In this document: piece by piece, positions 7,710 through 16,299 of the stretch
Layout: every line of letters begins with the position of its first letter
Numbering within the stretch: position 1 is the first letter of the stretch
Source of the DNA: CAWBJO01 sp963789175
GTDB lineage: Bacteria; Pseudomonadota; Alphaproteobacteria; Rhizobiales; Aestuariivirgaceae
Length of the DNA stretch: 64,000 nt
Assembly (NCBI GenBank): GCA_963789175.1
Contig: CAWBJO010000007.1
Location: 1 to 64,000 of the forward strand
Reading direction: 5' to 3'
Notes under the pieces: generated by a model
Seen by the model: only the letters and a program-made list of their open reading frames with translations
The model's database searches: none
What the model was told of the DNA's origin: nothing
Made by a program: the position numbers and the translations under genes

Positions 7710-9050
7710 ATGCTCGGTCGAAGATTTTGCTTTGCTGCCTTGTCGCTCCTCACACTCGCATCGCCCGCCCTGGCGCAGGACGCGGCGCCGCAGTTCGACA
7801 AGGGCGACACCGCGTGGATGATCGTCGCCACCGGCCTCGTCTTCCTGATGACCATTCCGGGGCTCGCGCTGTTCTACGGCGGCATGGTTCGACGGATGAA
7901 CGTTCTCGCGACACTCATGCAGAGCTTCGCCATCTGCTGCATCGTATCGGTGGTGTGGGTGCTCGTCGGCTACAGCCTCGCATTCACGCCGGGCAACGGC
8001 TTCATCGGCGGGCTCAACCGATTCTTCCTCGCAGGGCTTGCGCCCAACTCGGTGAGCGGCCTCGCGCCGACCATCCCCGAGACCGTGTTCATCATGTTCC
8101 AGATGAGCTTCGCGGTGATCACGCCGGCGCTCATCACCGGCGCGATCGTCGACCGCATGAAATTCTCCGCCATGGTGATCTTCGTCACGCTGTGGAGCAT
8201 CTGCGTCTATGCGCCGATCGCGCACTGGGCGTGGGAGCCGACCGGCTGGCTGTTCGTGAGAGGCGTCCTCGATTTCGCCGGCGGCACCGTCGTGCACATC
8301 AACGCCGGCGTCGCCGGCCTCGTCGCGGCGCTGGTCATCGGGAAGCGGAACGGCTACCCGAACGAGCCGTTCCTGCCGCACAACCTGGTGCTCAGCGTCA
8401 TCGGCGCGTCGCTCCTGTGGATCGGCTGGTTCGGCTTCAACGCCGGCTCGGCGGTCACGGCGGGACCGCGGGCCGGCATGGCGCTGGCGGTCACGCACAT
8501 CGCCACGGCCGGCGCCGCCTTAAGCTGGCTTTCCGTCGAGTGGGCGCTGCGCGGCAAGCCGAGCGTGCTGGGCGCGATCTCCGGCGCGGTCGCCGGTCTC
8601 GTCGCCATCACGCCTGCGGCGGGCTTCGTCGATCCGACCGGCGGGCTCGTCATCGGCCTCATCGCAGGCGCGGTATGCTTCTGGGGCGCCAGTGGGCTTA
8701 AACGCGCGCTGGGCTACGACGACAGCCTCGATTGCTTCGGCATCCATGGCGTGGGCGGCATCACCGGCGCGCTGCTCACGGGCGTGTTCGCCAAAGTCGC
8801 GATCGCCAACAGCGAGGGAGCGTTCGCCGGCGCGCTCGAGGCGGACCCCGGCTTCGGACTGGGCCTCATCGAGGGGAACGCCGGACAGCTGGTGACGCAG
8901 ATCATCGCGGTGGCGGCGACGATCATCTACTGCGCCGTCGTCACCTTCCTCATCCTCAAGCTCGTCGACATCATCGTAGGCTTGCGGGTGGACCGGGATT
9001 CGGAAACCACCGGCCTCGACCTGGCGCTGCACGGCGAGGCGGTTCACTGA
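7710..9050 (+). CDS. amt: ammonium transporter (Amt family)
   Basis: This 446-residue protein has a cleavable signal peptide (cut near ALAQ) and eleven expected membrane helices. Amt signatures are present: GLALFYGGMVRR, DFAGGTVVHINAG with the first pore His, GWFGFNAGSA, and DCFGIHGVGGITGALLTG with the second pore His. It moves ammonium/ammonia across the inner membrane. The ATG at 7710 was chosen because the signal peptide begins there. In many alphaproteobacteria glnK lies directly upstream of amtB; here no PII gene is in the neighbourhood, so this may be a secondary Amt. A strong hairpin follows the stop. Confidence 0.95.
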   Translation: MLGRRFCFAALSLLTLASPALAQDAAPQFDKGDTAWMIVATGLVFLMTIPGLALFYGGMVRRMNVLATLMQSFAICCIVSVVWVLVGYSLAFTPGNGFIGGLNRFFLAGLAPNSVSGLAPTIPETVFIMFQMSFAVITPALITGAIVDRMKFSAMVIFVTLWSICVYAPIAHWAWEPTGWLFVRGVLDFAGGTVVHINAGVAGLVAALVIGKRNGYPNEPFLPHNLVLSVIGASLLWIGWFGFNAGSAVTAGPRAGMALAVTHIATAGAALSWLSVEWALRGKPSVLGAISGAVAGLVAITPAAGFVDPTGGLVIGLIAGAVCFWGASGLKRALGYDDSLDCFGIHGVGGITGALLTGVFAKVAIANSEGAFAGALEADPGFGLGLIEGNAGQLVTQIIAVAATIIYCAVVTFLILKLVDIIVGLRVDRDSETTGLDLALHGEAVH

Positions 9051-9057
9051 CGAAGAA

Positions 9058-9086
9058 GGGGCGCGAGATACGAAACCTCGCGCCCC
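9058..9086 (+). terminator. hairpin downstream of amt, probably bidirectional
   Basis: A perfect 10-bp stem GGGGCGCGAG (9058-9067) pairs with 9077-9086 around a 9-base loop. It begins eight bases after the amt stop and lies between convergent genes. No long T-run follows on either side, so termination may be only partial or may act as a 3' end barrier. Confidence 0.6.
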
Positions 9087-9112
9087 CAATTTGGCCTCTA
9101 ACTTACGCCGCT

Positions 9113-9385
9113 TTAACGGTTCGGCGTCTTCAAGATGAACGACGAGTCTACGTCGTTCGCGGCCAGAGCCTGACTCGAGCCGACGAAGATCGAGCTCGAA
9201 TTGCCCTCGTCAACCAGCATCTCATCCTGCTCCTTGAGCGGCAGCTCAGAGTCGACCGCGCCGGAATTCACATAACCGGACGTGCGAACCTGGGCCTCCG
9301 CCTTCTCCGGAAACGGCATGGTGGCCGCGGCAACCGGCCCCGCCACGAGGCCGAGGGCAAAGGTTGCAATAAGGATCTTCTTCAT
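9113..9385 (-). CDS. 90-residue exported protein, tandem paralogue 1 of 3 (FPEKAE family)
   Basis: The protein has a Sec signal peptide (KKILIATFALGLVAG, cut near VAAA) and a mature part of about 70 residues. It shares with the two neighbouring genes a length of exactly 90 residues, the motif FPEKAE followed by a Val two or three residues on, and a C-terminal Asn-Arg. With the third copy it also shares LPLK..D and GSSQAL. There is no cysteine, and the mature part looks acidic and probably disordered. The function is unknown. It has its own ribosome binding site (GGAG) and shares a hairpin terminator with amt. Confidence 0.7.
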   Translation of the reverse strand: MKKILIATFALGLVAGPVAAATMPFPEKAEAQVRTSGYVNSGAVDSELPLKEQDEMLVDEGNSSSIFVGSSQALAANDVDSSFILKTPNR

Positions 9386-9569
9386 GACTTCATCTCCACT
9401 TCCGAATTAGCGAACGGGAGCTGCAATCGCACCCGCTAGAAAAACGAAACAGGCGACGAAGTCGTTCAATCACACTTTCCGTGAACCAAAGCCGATTCAT
9501 CCGTTTACGGAAAATGGTTCCATCACAATTCCCCGCGCAGTTAACGGGGCCGGTTGGAAGCCGACGCGC

Positions 9570-9842
9570 CTAGCGGTTCTTCAGGTGGATCGACGGACCC
9601 ACCCTGTCGGGCACGACGTAAAGCGGTTCCGCCGCTACCTTGTCGTTGTAGAAGCCGCCCGCGAAGTTCGGGTCATGCTCCGGTGCTGGAATCACCGCGA
9701 GCTGTGCGGTGCCGGGCTCGACATAAGACATCTGCCCGTCCTTCCAATAGACGCGGCTTTCGGCCTTCTCGGGGAATCCGGCAGCTGCAGCGGAGCCGGT
9801 GAGGAGGCCCAATGCCAGACCTGCCATGAGAATCTTGTTCAT
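9570..9842 (-). CDS. 90-residue exported protein, tandem paralogue 2 of 3 (FPEKAE family)
   Basis: This has a Sec signal peptide (NKILMAGLALGLLTG, cut near AAAA) followed by GFPEKAESRV, almost identical to copy 3 at the mature N-terminus. The rest diverges and is richer in Pro, Tyr and Val, with NFAGG (NFAG is shared with copy 3) and the common terminal Asn-Arg. Length is again exactly 90. The gene lies 184 bases upstream of copy 1 with its own GGGAG ribosome binding site, suggesting three separately expressed units. The function is unknown; conservation of the mature N-terminus but not the middle suggests a common docking or processing segment. Confidence 0.7.
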   Translation of the reverse strand: MNKILMAGLALGLLTGSAAAAGFPEKAESRVYWKDGQMSYVEPGTAQLAVIPAPEHDPNFAGGFYNDKVAAEPLYVVPDRVGPSIHLKNR

Positions 9843-9941
9843 GAGTGTTGTCTCCCTTGTTTGACTAGCGGGGTGCAGGCGCGATGTGGGGAGCGGGCGA
9901 AATCGTGCCAGTCAAAAACCCGTGAGCCGTCCGAAAAAGCA

Positions 9942-9973
9942 AACGGCCCAGGCAGGGAGGGGCCTGGGCCGTT
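9942..9973 (-). terminator. intrinsic terminator after the third FPEKAE gene
   Basis: A perfect 12-bp stem (9942-9953 with 9962-9973, 8-base loop) is followed, on the minus strand, by TTTGCTTTTT. Stem plus T-run make this a convincing Rho-independent terminator for the gene ending at 10018. Confidence 0.85.
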
Positions 9974-10017
9974 GTTGTGCAGGTCGTAGGGTAACGATCC
10001 CGCAGGGGAAGCAAGAC

Positions 10018-10290
10018 TTAGCGGTTGGGCGAGAAGATCGGCGCAACCGAACCCGTCTCGTGGTCGACGGAAAGGGCCTGGCTGGAGCCGAACGAGCCGT
10101 TGTTGGACGAGGCGTTGCCACGGATCTGATCCTTGGCCTTGAGGGGCAGCGGGATCATGAGGTCACCGGCAAAGTTCTGGTTCTGGCTCGAGGTCCACAC
10201 GCGGCTCTCGGCCTTCTCCGGGAAGCCAGCTGCGAGGGCAGGACCGGCGAGGATGCCGAGGGCGACGGTGGCGGCGATGAGGGTCTTCAT
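10018..10290 (-). CDS. 90-residue exported protein, tandem paralogue 3 of 3 (FPEKAE family)
   Basis: This has a Sec signal peptide (KTLIAATVALGILAG, cut near ALAA) followed by GFPEKAESRVW and a Ser/Asn-rich middle. It shares NFAG with copy 2, IPLPLK..D and GSSQAL with copy 1, and the final Asn-Arg with both, so it links the other two. AAGGAG precedes the ATG and an A-rich leader lies further upstream. The clean terminator behind it shows that it is transcribed alone. The mature protein is about 70 residues, without Cys. Function unknown. Confidence 0.72.
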   Translation of the reverse strand: MKTLIAATVALGILAGPALAAGFPEKAESRVWTSSQNQNFAGDLMIPLPLKAKDQIRGNASSNNGSFGSSQALSVDHETGSVAPIFSPNR

Positions 10291-10658
10291 TTGTAGTCTC
10301 CTTGGGTTCTTGAGTTTGTTGGTTTCAGTTTTGTTTTTCTTCGTTGCGCTGTTTTCCGTGCGCTTCGATGGTTACGAATGTAGCCACTTCGCCCGTCAAA
10401 TCGAATCAAGCCTCTACACAGCTCGCTGAGAAAAATCGCCAACACCGGCAACGACTTGCCGGGAGCTCGAGAGCGGCGTTCACCGACGCTCACATTCGAG
10501 AGAGACCGGGCCCGCGGCACCCTCACGGGCGCGTGAACGAAACGCCCTATGTCGTGATCCAAGCGGCCTTTGGAATTATCGGATGAACGCCGGCGCGCCT
10601 CACGAAACGAAACGGCCCGGTCTTCCGACCGGACCGCCGCATCGAATGAGCTGCCGTC
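10291..10658. other. intergenic region with no gene seen
   Basis: The 368 bases between the third FPEKAE gene and metY hold no frame I would defend. The half next to 10290 is the A-rich leader and presumably the promoter of that gene. The metY end holds a terminator-like hairpin at 10617-10632. Confidence 0.5.
10617..10632 (-). terminator. terminator-like hairpin after metY
   Basis: CCGGTC (10617-10622) pairs with GACCGG (10627-10632) around TTCC, a stable tetraloop-type hairpin, followed on the minus strand by a moderately T-rich stretch (CGTTTCGTTTCG). It begins 27 bases beyond the metY stop. Confidence 0.55.
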
Positions 10659-11939
10659 CTAAGCCAGGGCCTGGTCGAGATCGGCGATGATGTCCTCAAC
10701 ATCCTCGATGCCGACCGAGAGGCGGACGACGTCGGGTCCGGCGCCGGCAAGCTTCAGCTGCTCGGGCGTCAGCTGGCTGTGGGTGGTGGAGGCGGGATGG
10801 ATGATGAGCGACCGCGTATCGCCGACATTGGCGAGATGCGAGAAGAGCCGCACGTTCGACACCATCTTCACGCCGGCTTCGTAACCGCCCTTCAGACCGA
10901 AGGTGAATACGGCACCGGCGCCGTTGGGGGTGAACTTCTTGTGCTTCTCGTAGTCCTTGTCGCCGGGCAGGCCGGCATAGGTGATCCACGCCACGCGCTT
11001 GTCGTTCTTCAGCCACTCGGCAACCTTCAGCGTGTTGTCGCAATGCTTGCGCATGCGCAGGCTCAATGTCTCGATGCCGGTCAGGATGAGAAAGGCGTTC
11101 AGGGGCGCGATGGCGGGGCCGAGATCGCGAAGGCCGAGCACGCGGCAGGCGATGGCGAAGGCGATGTTGCCGAACGTCTCGTGCAACTTCATGCCGTGAT
11201 AGGACTCGTTGGGCTGCGAGAGAAGGGGGAACCTGTTCTGGTCCTTCGACCAATCGAAGTTGCCGCCGTCGACAATGGCGCCGCCCATGGAGTTGCCATG
11301 GCCGCCCATGAATTTCGTCAGCGAATGGACGACGATGTTGGCTCCGTGCTCGATGGGCCGGCAGAGATAGGGCGTCGCCAGCGTGTTGTCGACAATGAGC
11401 GGCACGCCGGCCTTGCGGGCGATCCTGCCGATCGCCTCCATGTCGGTAATCCGCCCGCCGGGATTGGCGATCGACTCGATGAATATCGCCTTGGTCTTCG
11501 GCGTCAGCGCCTTCTCGAAGCTGGCAGGATCGTCGGCGTCGGCCCACACGACGTTCCAACCGAACGACTTGAAGGCATGATTGAACTGGTTGATGGAGCC
11601 GCCATAGAGCTGGCGCGCGGCAATGAATTCGTCGCCGGGCGACAGAAGCGCGTGGAAGATGATGAGCTGGGCGCCATGGCCCGATCCGGTCGCGAGCGTG
11701 GCGGTGCCGCCTTCGAGGGCGGCGATCTTCGCCTCGAGCACCGCCTGGGTCGGGTTCATGATGCGCGTATAGATGTTTCCGAAGGCGCGGAGCGCGAAGA
11801 GGTCGGCCGCGTGCTTGACATCCTCGAACACGAAGGAGGTCGTCTGGTAGATGGGGGTGGCGCGCGCGCCGGTCGCGGGATCGGGCTGGGCACCGGCATG
11901 AATGGCCAGGGTGTCGAATGCAGGCGTGGTCTCGCTCAT
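10659..11939 (-). CDS. metY: O-acetylhomoserine sulfhydrylase / aminocarboxypropyltransferase
   Basis: This 426-residue Cys/Met-metabolism PLP enzyme makes homocysteine from O-acetylhomoserine and sulfide. It starts MSETTPAFDTLAIHAGAQPD, a classic MetY opening, and contains YQTTSFVFED, the phosphate-binding SGHGAQ region, and the PLP lysine in HSLTKFMGGHGNSMGG. GAGGA lies six bases before the ATG at 11939. It is a monocistronic gene divergent from an IclR regulator with a 171-base spacer. I looked in that leader for the SAM-II riboswitch that often precedes met genes in alphaproteobacteria and did not see it. Confidence 0.94.
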   Translation of the reverse strand: MSETTPAFDTLAIHAGAQPDPATGARATPIYQTTSFVFEDVKHAADLFALRAFGNIYTRIMNPTQAVLEAKIAALEGGTATLATGSGHGAQLIIFHALLSPGDEFIAARQLYGGSINQFNHAFKSFGWNVVWADADDPASFEKALTPKTKAIFIESIANPGGRITDMEAIGRIARKAGVPLIVDNTLATPYLCRPIEHGANIVVHSLTKFMGGHGNSMGGAIVDGGNFDWSKDQNRFPLLSQPNESYHGMKLHETFGNIAFAIACRVLGLRDLGPAIAPLNAFLILTGIETLSLRMRKHCDNTLKVAEWLKNDKRVAWITYAGLPGDKDYEKHKKFTPNGAGAVFTFGLKGGYEAGVKMVSNVRLFSHLANVGDTRSLIIHPASTTHSQLTPEQLKLAGAGPDVVRLSVGIEDVEDIIADLDQALA

Positions 11940-12110
11940 GTTCGTCCTCACGCGTGAAAGTCCGCGGTCTCTTATCGCAGTCCTGAAAAACAAACAATCG
12001 TTCGCAGAACAGAACACACGTCGCGATCCCACAGTCCGCAACGCGGTTCCGATTAGCGGGATGACCGAAACTGTGCCAAGCTTCGTATCTAGTTAGAGCA
12101 GGACGGACGG

Positions 12111-12953
12111 ATGGACCAGCTACAAAGAACAAACCTGGCCGCGGCGCGGCTCGAAGAGGTGCGGCTGCCGAGCAAGGAATCGCTGCGCGCGTCGGGCCAG
12201 GTGCAGTCGCTGAGCAGGGCGCTGAAGCTCATGAACGCGCTCTCCTATCATCCGCAGGGCCGCAGCCTGAGCGAAGTGGCGCTCGAGGTCGGGCTGCCGA
12301 CTTCGACGGCGCATCGGCTGCTGACCACCTTGCAGAACGAACGCTTCGTCCGCTTCGACCATGAACGGTCGGCATGGCTGGTCGGCGTGCAGGCCTTTCG
12401 AGTCGGATCCGCCTTCTTGAGGTCGCGCGACCTCGCCGCCGTCGCCCGCCCGTTCATGCGGCGGCTGATGGAACAGTCCGGCGAGACGGTGAACCTCGCC
12501 ATCGCCGACCGCGGCGAGGCCGTTTTCCTGGCGCAGGTGGAATGCAACAAGGTGATGCGCGCCATCACCGGTCCCGGCGGGCGGGCCATGCTTCACTGCT
12601 CCGGCGTCGGCAAGGCGCTGCTCGCCTTCATGACCCCGCTCGACTGCGAAAAAAACATCCGGCTCATCGATTTCCGGCGCGAGACGGCGGTCACGATCCC
12701 GACGGCGGAGGCCCTGAAGAGGGAACTTGCGGGCATAACGCGCACGGGCTATGCCGTCGACAACGAGGAGACGGCCATCGGCCTTCGTTGCGTCGCGAGC
12801 CCGGTTTTCAACGAGCACGGCGACGCGATCGCCGGCTTGTCGATCTCAGGTCCGACGGCGCGCATTCCCGAAAGCCGCATCGCTTCGCTCGGGGCGGCGG
12901 TTTCGTCCGTCGCCGCCGAAGTGACCCAGGAGCTGGGCGGTCGACAGGCCTGA
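12111..12953 (+). CDS. IclR-family transcriptional regulator
   Basis: This 280-residue protein has an N-terminal winged helix (VQSLSRALKLMNALS, SLSEVALEVGLPTSTAHRLL) and a C-terminal IclR effector domain with GVGKALLAF, TRTGYAVDNEE, GLRCVASPVF and AGLSISGP. IclR proteins bind small organic acids and repress or activate nearby catabolic genes. The target is not evident: metY is divergent and mrp lies 27 bases downstream. An unusual Arg/Ser-rich segment of about 30 residues precedes the helix-turn-helix. Confidence 0.92.
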   Translation: MDQLQRTNLAAARLEEVRLPSKESLRASGQVQSLSRALKLMNALSYHPQGRSLSEVALEVGLPTSTAHRLLTTLQNERFVRFDHERSAWLVGVQAFRVGSAFLRSRDLAAVARPFMRRLMEQSGETVNLAIADRGEAVFLAQVECNKVMRAITGPGGRAMLHCSGVGKALLAFMTPLDCEKNIRLIDFRRETAVTIPTAEALKRELAGITRTGYAVDNEETAIGLRCVASPVFNEHGDAIAGLSISGPTARIPESRIASLGAAVSSVAAEVTQELGGRQA

Positions 12954-12980
12954 CTTCCGGCGTCTCCGGGATAGGAGTGC

Positions 12981-14084
12981 ATGGTTTCGATCACCAGAGA
13001 CAGCGTGCTTGCAGCGCTCGCCGGTATCGGCGCGGAGGGCGGGCGTGAGGATATCGTCGCCCGCGGCCTCGTCTCCGAGATCATCGTGAAGGACGGCAAC
13101 GTCACCTTCGCCATCGCCGCCGAACCGGGCAATGCCGACGAGATGGAAAACGTGCGGCGTGCCGCAGAGTCGGCAGTCAAGCGAATTCACGGCGTCGGCC
13201 GGGTCATGGTGGCCCTTACGGCCGATCGCGAGGGCCAGCGCGCCGCCCGCAGTCCGGCTGCGACGAAGCGGGGCCTGGCACTCGACGGCGTCGAGCACGT
13301 CGTCGCGGTCGCTTCGGGCAAGGGCGGCGTCGGCAAGTCGACGACGGCCGTCAACCTGGCGATCGGCCTGGCGAGCCTCGGCCTGCGGATCGGCATCCTC
13401 GACGCCGACATCTACGGCCCGTCGATGCCGCGCCTGCTCGGCATCACGCAGAGGCCGCGGCTCGTCGCGCCGGATTCGAAGATCATGGCGCCGATGGAGA
13501 AATACGGCCTCAAGGTCATGTCGATGGGGTTCCTGGTCGACGAGGCGACGCCGGTCGTGTGGCGGGGGCCGATGGTCATGGGAGCGCTCGTCCAGATGCT
13601 GCGCGAAGTGGCATGGGCGCCGCTCGACTGCCTCGTCGTCGACATGCCGCCCGGCACCGGGGACGTCCAGCTGACGCTTGCCCAGCAGACGCCGCTCTCC
13701 GGCGCGGTCATCGTCTCGACCCCGCAGGATCTGGCGCTGATCGACGCGCGCAAGGGCCTCAACATGTTCGCGCGCGTCAACGTGCCGGTGCTAGGGATCG
13801 TCGAGAACATGAGCTATTTCATGTGCTCGCATTGCGGAACGCGCCACGAAATCTTCGGCCACGGCGGTGCGCGCAGGGAAGCCGAGACGCTCGGCGTGCC
13901 CTTCCTCGGCGAGATTCCGCTCGACGCGCATCTCAGGGAGCGCTCCGACTCGGGCGAACCCATCACCGCAAGCGATCCCCAGTCTCCCAACGCCGCCATC
14001 TATCGCGACATCGCCCGGAAACTGTGGGATTCGCTCGCCAAGCCGACAGCGAAGCCACCGCCGCGGATCGTCGTCGAGGGCTGA
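12981..14084 (+). CDS. mrp: Mrp/ApbC-type iron-sulfur cluster carrier ATPase
   Basis: This 367-residue P-loop protein delivers Fe-S clusters to apoproteins in the cytoplasm. Residues 1-80 form the MIP18/DUF59 domain. A deviant Walker A, SGKGGVGKST, lies at residues 112-121; MPPGTGDVQL and a CxxC pair (MCSHCG) for cluster binding follow. Length and order match bacterial Mrp. It starts 27 bases after the IclR gene and may be read through from it, although Mrp is normally constitutive. Confidence 0.94.
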   Translation: MVSITRDSVLAALAGIGAEGGREDIVARGLVSEIIVKDGNVTFAIAAEPGNADEMENVRRAAESAVKRIHGVGRVMVALTADREGQRAARSPAATKRGLALDGVEHVVAVASGKGGVGKSTTAVNLAIGLASLGLRIGILDADIYGPSMPRLLGITQRPRLVAPDSKIMAPMEKYGLKVMSMGFLVDEATPVVWRGPMVMGALVQMLREVAWAPLDCLVVDMPPGTGDVQLTLAQQTPLSGAVIVSTPQDLALIDARKGLNMFARVNVPVLGIVENMSYFMCSHCGTRHEIFGHGGARREAETLGVPFLGEIPLDAHLRERSDSGEPITASDPQSPNAAIYRDIARKLWDSLAKPTAKPPPRIVVEG

Positions 14085-14217
14085 GTCGAATTGTGGCGGA
14101 CACCGCCGCTGCCCGGCAACGAAAGGCCTTGATCTCGATGCATGGGAACGCGAAAGATAGGCGAGGTTGCAGCCGGCACTCCATGATCGCGATGGGCGGC
14201 AGGCGAAGGGGGTGGCT

Positions 14218-14898
14218 ATGACGAAGGTTGCGTTGACGATCGCAGGAAGCGTGCTTGCGGCATTGGGACTCGTCGTGGTCGCGATGGCGCTGCTGTGGCC
14301 GGGAGAGCCCATCGCCGATCTCGACCTTCAACTCGGCGCCCTGCTTCTCGTCGGCGGCATTCTCGTCATCGGAATCGCTGCGGCCGTAACGGCGGTGGAC
14401 GAGCTGAGGCTGCTTCTCTCGGGCGACGAGCCCGTGCCGCAGCCGCCGTCGGCCTTCCGGCCGTCTCCGCCGCCGCAGCCGCAGGGCTTCGGCATCGAGC
14501 GCATGCAGGACAGAAGCGCCGAGCGCAGCAAGCGACCGGACAAGCCGCCGGCCGGCATGCGGCCGCTCAACGGCGACCAGCCGCCGCGGTTCGCGGAGGA
14601 ACCGACCTTCGGCCGGCAGCATGCGTCGCGCGAAATGGCGCGCGCCTCGATCGACAGGGTCATCGAGGAGGTGCGTGATCTCGGCGGATCGGCTTCGGCC
14701 GACATCGAGACGGCCAACGACATCGTGTCGGAGGAGGAACTCTACGTCGTCGACGAACGGACCATCGCCGGCAAACAGGCGCGCGTCCTGTCGGACGGAA
14801 CGGTCGAGGCGGAGACCGACGAGGGTTGGATGCGGTTCGAGAACGTCGACCATCTCCAGGAATACATGGACGCGGTGCGCCGGCAGCGCGGCGTCTGA
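14218..14898 (+). CDS. unknown protein with two N-terminal membrane helices and a proline-rich linker
   Basis: This encodes 226 residues. Two hydrophobic helices (about residues 4-27 and 38-61) are followed by a Pro-rich linker and then a conserved-looking C-terminal domain (RASIDRVIEEVRDLGG, EEELYVVDERTIAGKQARVL, TDEGWMRFENVDHLQEYM). The tail resembles small domains seen at the ends of membrane proteins of Hyphomicrobiales, but I cannot name the family. The ATG at 14218 has AGGGGG upstream. The gene ends on the base next to the end of the convergent GST gene. Confidence 0.6.
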   Translation: MTKVALTIAGSVLAALGLVVVAMALLWPGEPIADLDLQLGALLLVGGILVIGIAAAVTAVDELRLLLSGDEPVPQPPSAFRPSPPPQPQGFGIERMQDRSAERSKRPDKPPAGMRPLNGDQPPRFAEEPTFGRQHASREMARASIDRVIEEVRDLGGSASADIETANDIVSEEELYVVDERTIAGKQARVLSDGTVEAETDEGWMRFENVDHLQEYMDAVRRQRGV

Positions 14899-15528
14899 CT
14901 ATCCCTTGAACATGCGCGGCATCAGCTCGTATGGATGCTTCCAGCCCGGCAGCGCCATGAGGCGGTCGAGCCATTTGCGGACGTTCCGGTAGGGATCGAG
15001 CGCGACGCCGGGCTCGCCGTCGAAGAACAGATAGCCACAGAGCGACAAATCGGCCACCGTCGGCCGCTTGCCCACGACGAATTCGCGCGATCCGAGGTGG
15101 CCTTCGAGGATCTTCAGGCTGTTGGCGACGCGGCCCGAGAGAAACTCGGTGACCGGCGTTTCCCCCGTCCGCGCGAACTGCAAGAGAAAGCGCAGGGTGG
15201 CGATGTAGCTCGTGAGCTTGTGGTTGTCGAACAGGGTCCAGCGCATGATCTCGAGGCGCTCATCCTCGCTCTTCGGTCCGAACTTGCGCGTCTGGCCCGC
15301 CAAATAGTCGAGGATGACACCCGACTGCGTGTACTTGCGGTCCCCATGGACCAGAACCGGGACTTCGCCCATGGGGTTCACCTCGCTGCGATAGGCGTCG
15401 CCGCGCGTTTCGCCATTGAAGAAGTCGACCGGACGGACCTCCCAGTCCAGCCGGCAGAGCTGCAGCATGAGAGCGGCCTTGTAGGCATTGCCCGACTCGC
15501 CGAAACCGTAAAGCAGGTACTCAGCCAT
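14899..15528 (-). CDS. glutathione S-transferase family protein
   Basis: The 209-residue protein has an N-terminal thioredoxin fold (LYGFGESGNAYKAALMLQ), the cis-Pro strand GEVPVLVHGD followed by TQSGVILDYL, which holds the glutathione gamma-Glu contact, and an all-helical C-domain with RPTVADLSLCGYLF, the N-capping motif. The active residue near the start is a Ser or Asn rather than the Tyr of classical forms. Substrate unknown. GGAGG precedes the ATG at 15528. It is divergent from the HupE gene. Confidence 0.88.
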   Translation of the reverse strand: MAEYLLYGFGESGNAYKAALMLQLCRLDWEVRPVDFFNGETRGDAYRSEVNPMGEVPVLVHGDRKYTQSGVILDYLAGQTRKFGPKSEDERLEIMRWTLFDNHKLTSYIATLRFLLQFARTGETPVTEFLSGRVANSLKILEGHLGSREFVVGKRPTVADLSLCGYLFFDGEPGVALDPYRNVRKWLDRLMALPGWKHPYELMPRMFKG

Positions 15529-15716
15529 GGAAGGCTCCTCCATTGACGCTCGCCATACGTGGCCGGCGCGCCCGATTCAAGCGGAAAGCCGGACACGAGC
15601 CGACCACACCATGTCGCTTTTTGACCGAGAAGGGCGCCAACACGTATGATAATGATGAGACGTGTGGTCGGCGCGACCCCATCCGGGGCGCCCTTGCAAG
15701 AGCAAAGGAGCAGCAT

Positions 15717-16298
15717 ATGGACCGTCGGATTCCCCTCATCGCCCTCATTCTCGCCGTATCGAGCCTGCCGGCCGAAGCCCATACCGGCATCGGTGCGGCC
15801 TCCGGCCTCGTCGCCGGATTTTCGCATCCGTTCGCCGGTCTCGACCATCTGCTTGCCATGTCGGCGGTCGGCCTGTGGGCTGCGAGCCTCGGGGGCCGGG
15901 CGATGTGGATGGTGCCTGCCGCCTTCGTGGCGGCCATGGCAGTCGGCGGCGGCCTCGGCGCGGGCGGACTAGCGTTTCCGGCCGTCGAGCTGATGATCGG
16001 GCTGTCGGTCGTTGCGCTCGGCGCCCTGGTGGCGCTCAACATCAAAGTGCCGGCGGCAGCCGGAATCGTCATCGTGGCGGCCTTCGCGTTAGCCCACGGC
16101 CATGCGCACGGTACCGAGATGCCCGCCACGGCGTCGGCGTTCGCCTACGGTGCCGGCTTCATGGCCGCGACGGCGATCCTGCACGGCTTCGGCATGGGGC
16201 TCGGGCTGACATTGCAGCGGCTGGTGGCGCCGGGGCTGTCCCGCATCATGGGCGGCGCCATTGCGGCAGTCGGATTGTCGCTCGCCTTTGCGGGCTAG
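15717..16298 (+). CDS. HupE/UreJ family membrane protein (putative nickel/cobalt permease)
   Basis: This 193-residue protein has a signal-like first helix ending PAEAHTG, then the HupE/UreJ signature HPFAGLDHLLAMSAVGLWAA with metal-binding His and Asp, and later HGHAHG, also typical for the family. Relatives are secondary nickel or cobalt transporters attached to hydrogenase or urease clusters. Neither enzyme is encoded here, so its metal supply role is unassigned. AAAGGAG lies before the ATG. It converges on the tandem stress-protein gene with one base between stops. Confidence 0.85.
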   Translation: MDRRIPLIALILAVSSLPAEAHTGIGAASGLVAGFSHPFAGLDHLLAMSAVGLWAASLGGRAMWMVPAAFVAAMAVGGGLGAGGLAFPAVELMIGLSVVALGALVALNIKVPAAAGIVIVAAFALAHGHAHGTEMPATASAFAYGAGFMAATAILHGFGMGLGLTLQRLVAPGLSRIMGGAIAAVGLSLAFAG

Positions 16299-16299
16299 C

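Noticed and set aside
11940..12110. SAM-II riboswitch upstream of metY
   Set aside because: The leader was read on the minus strand for the SAM-II pseudoknot core, and no matching stem and A-rich segment was found.
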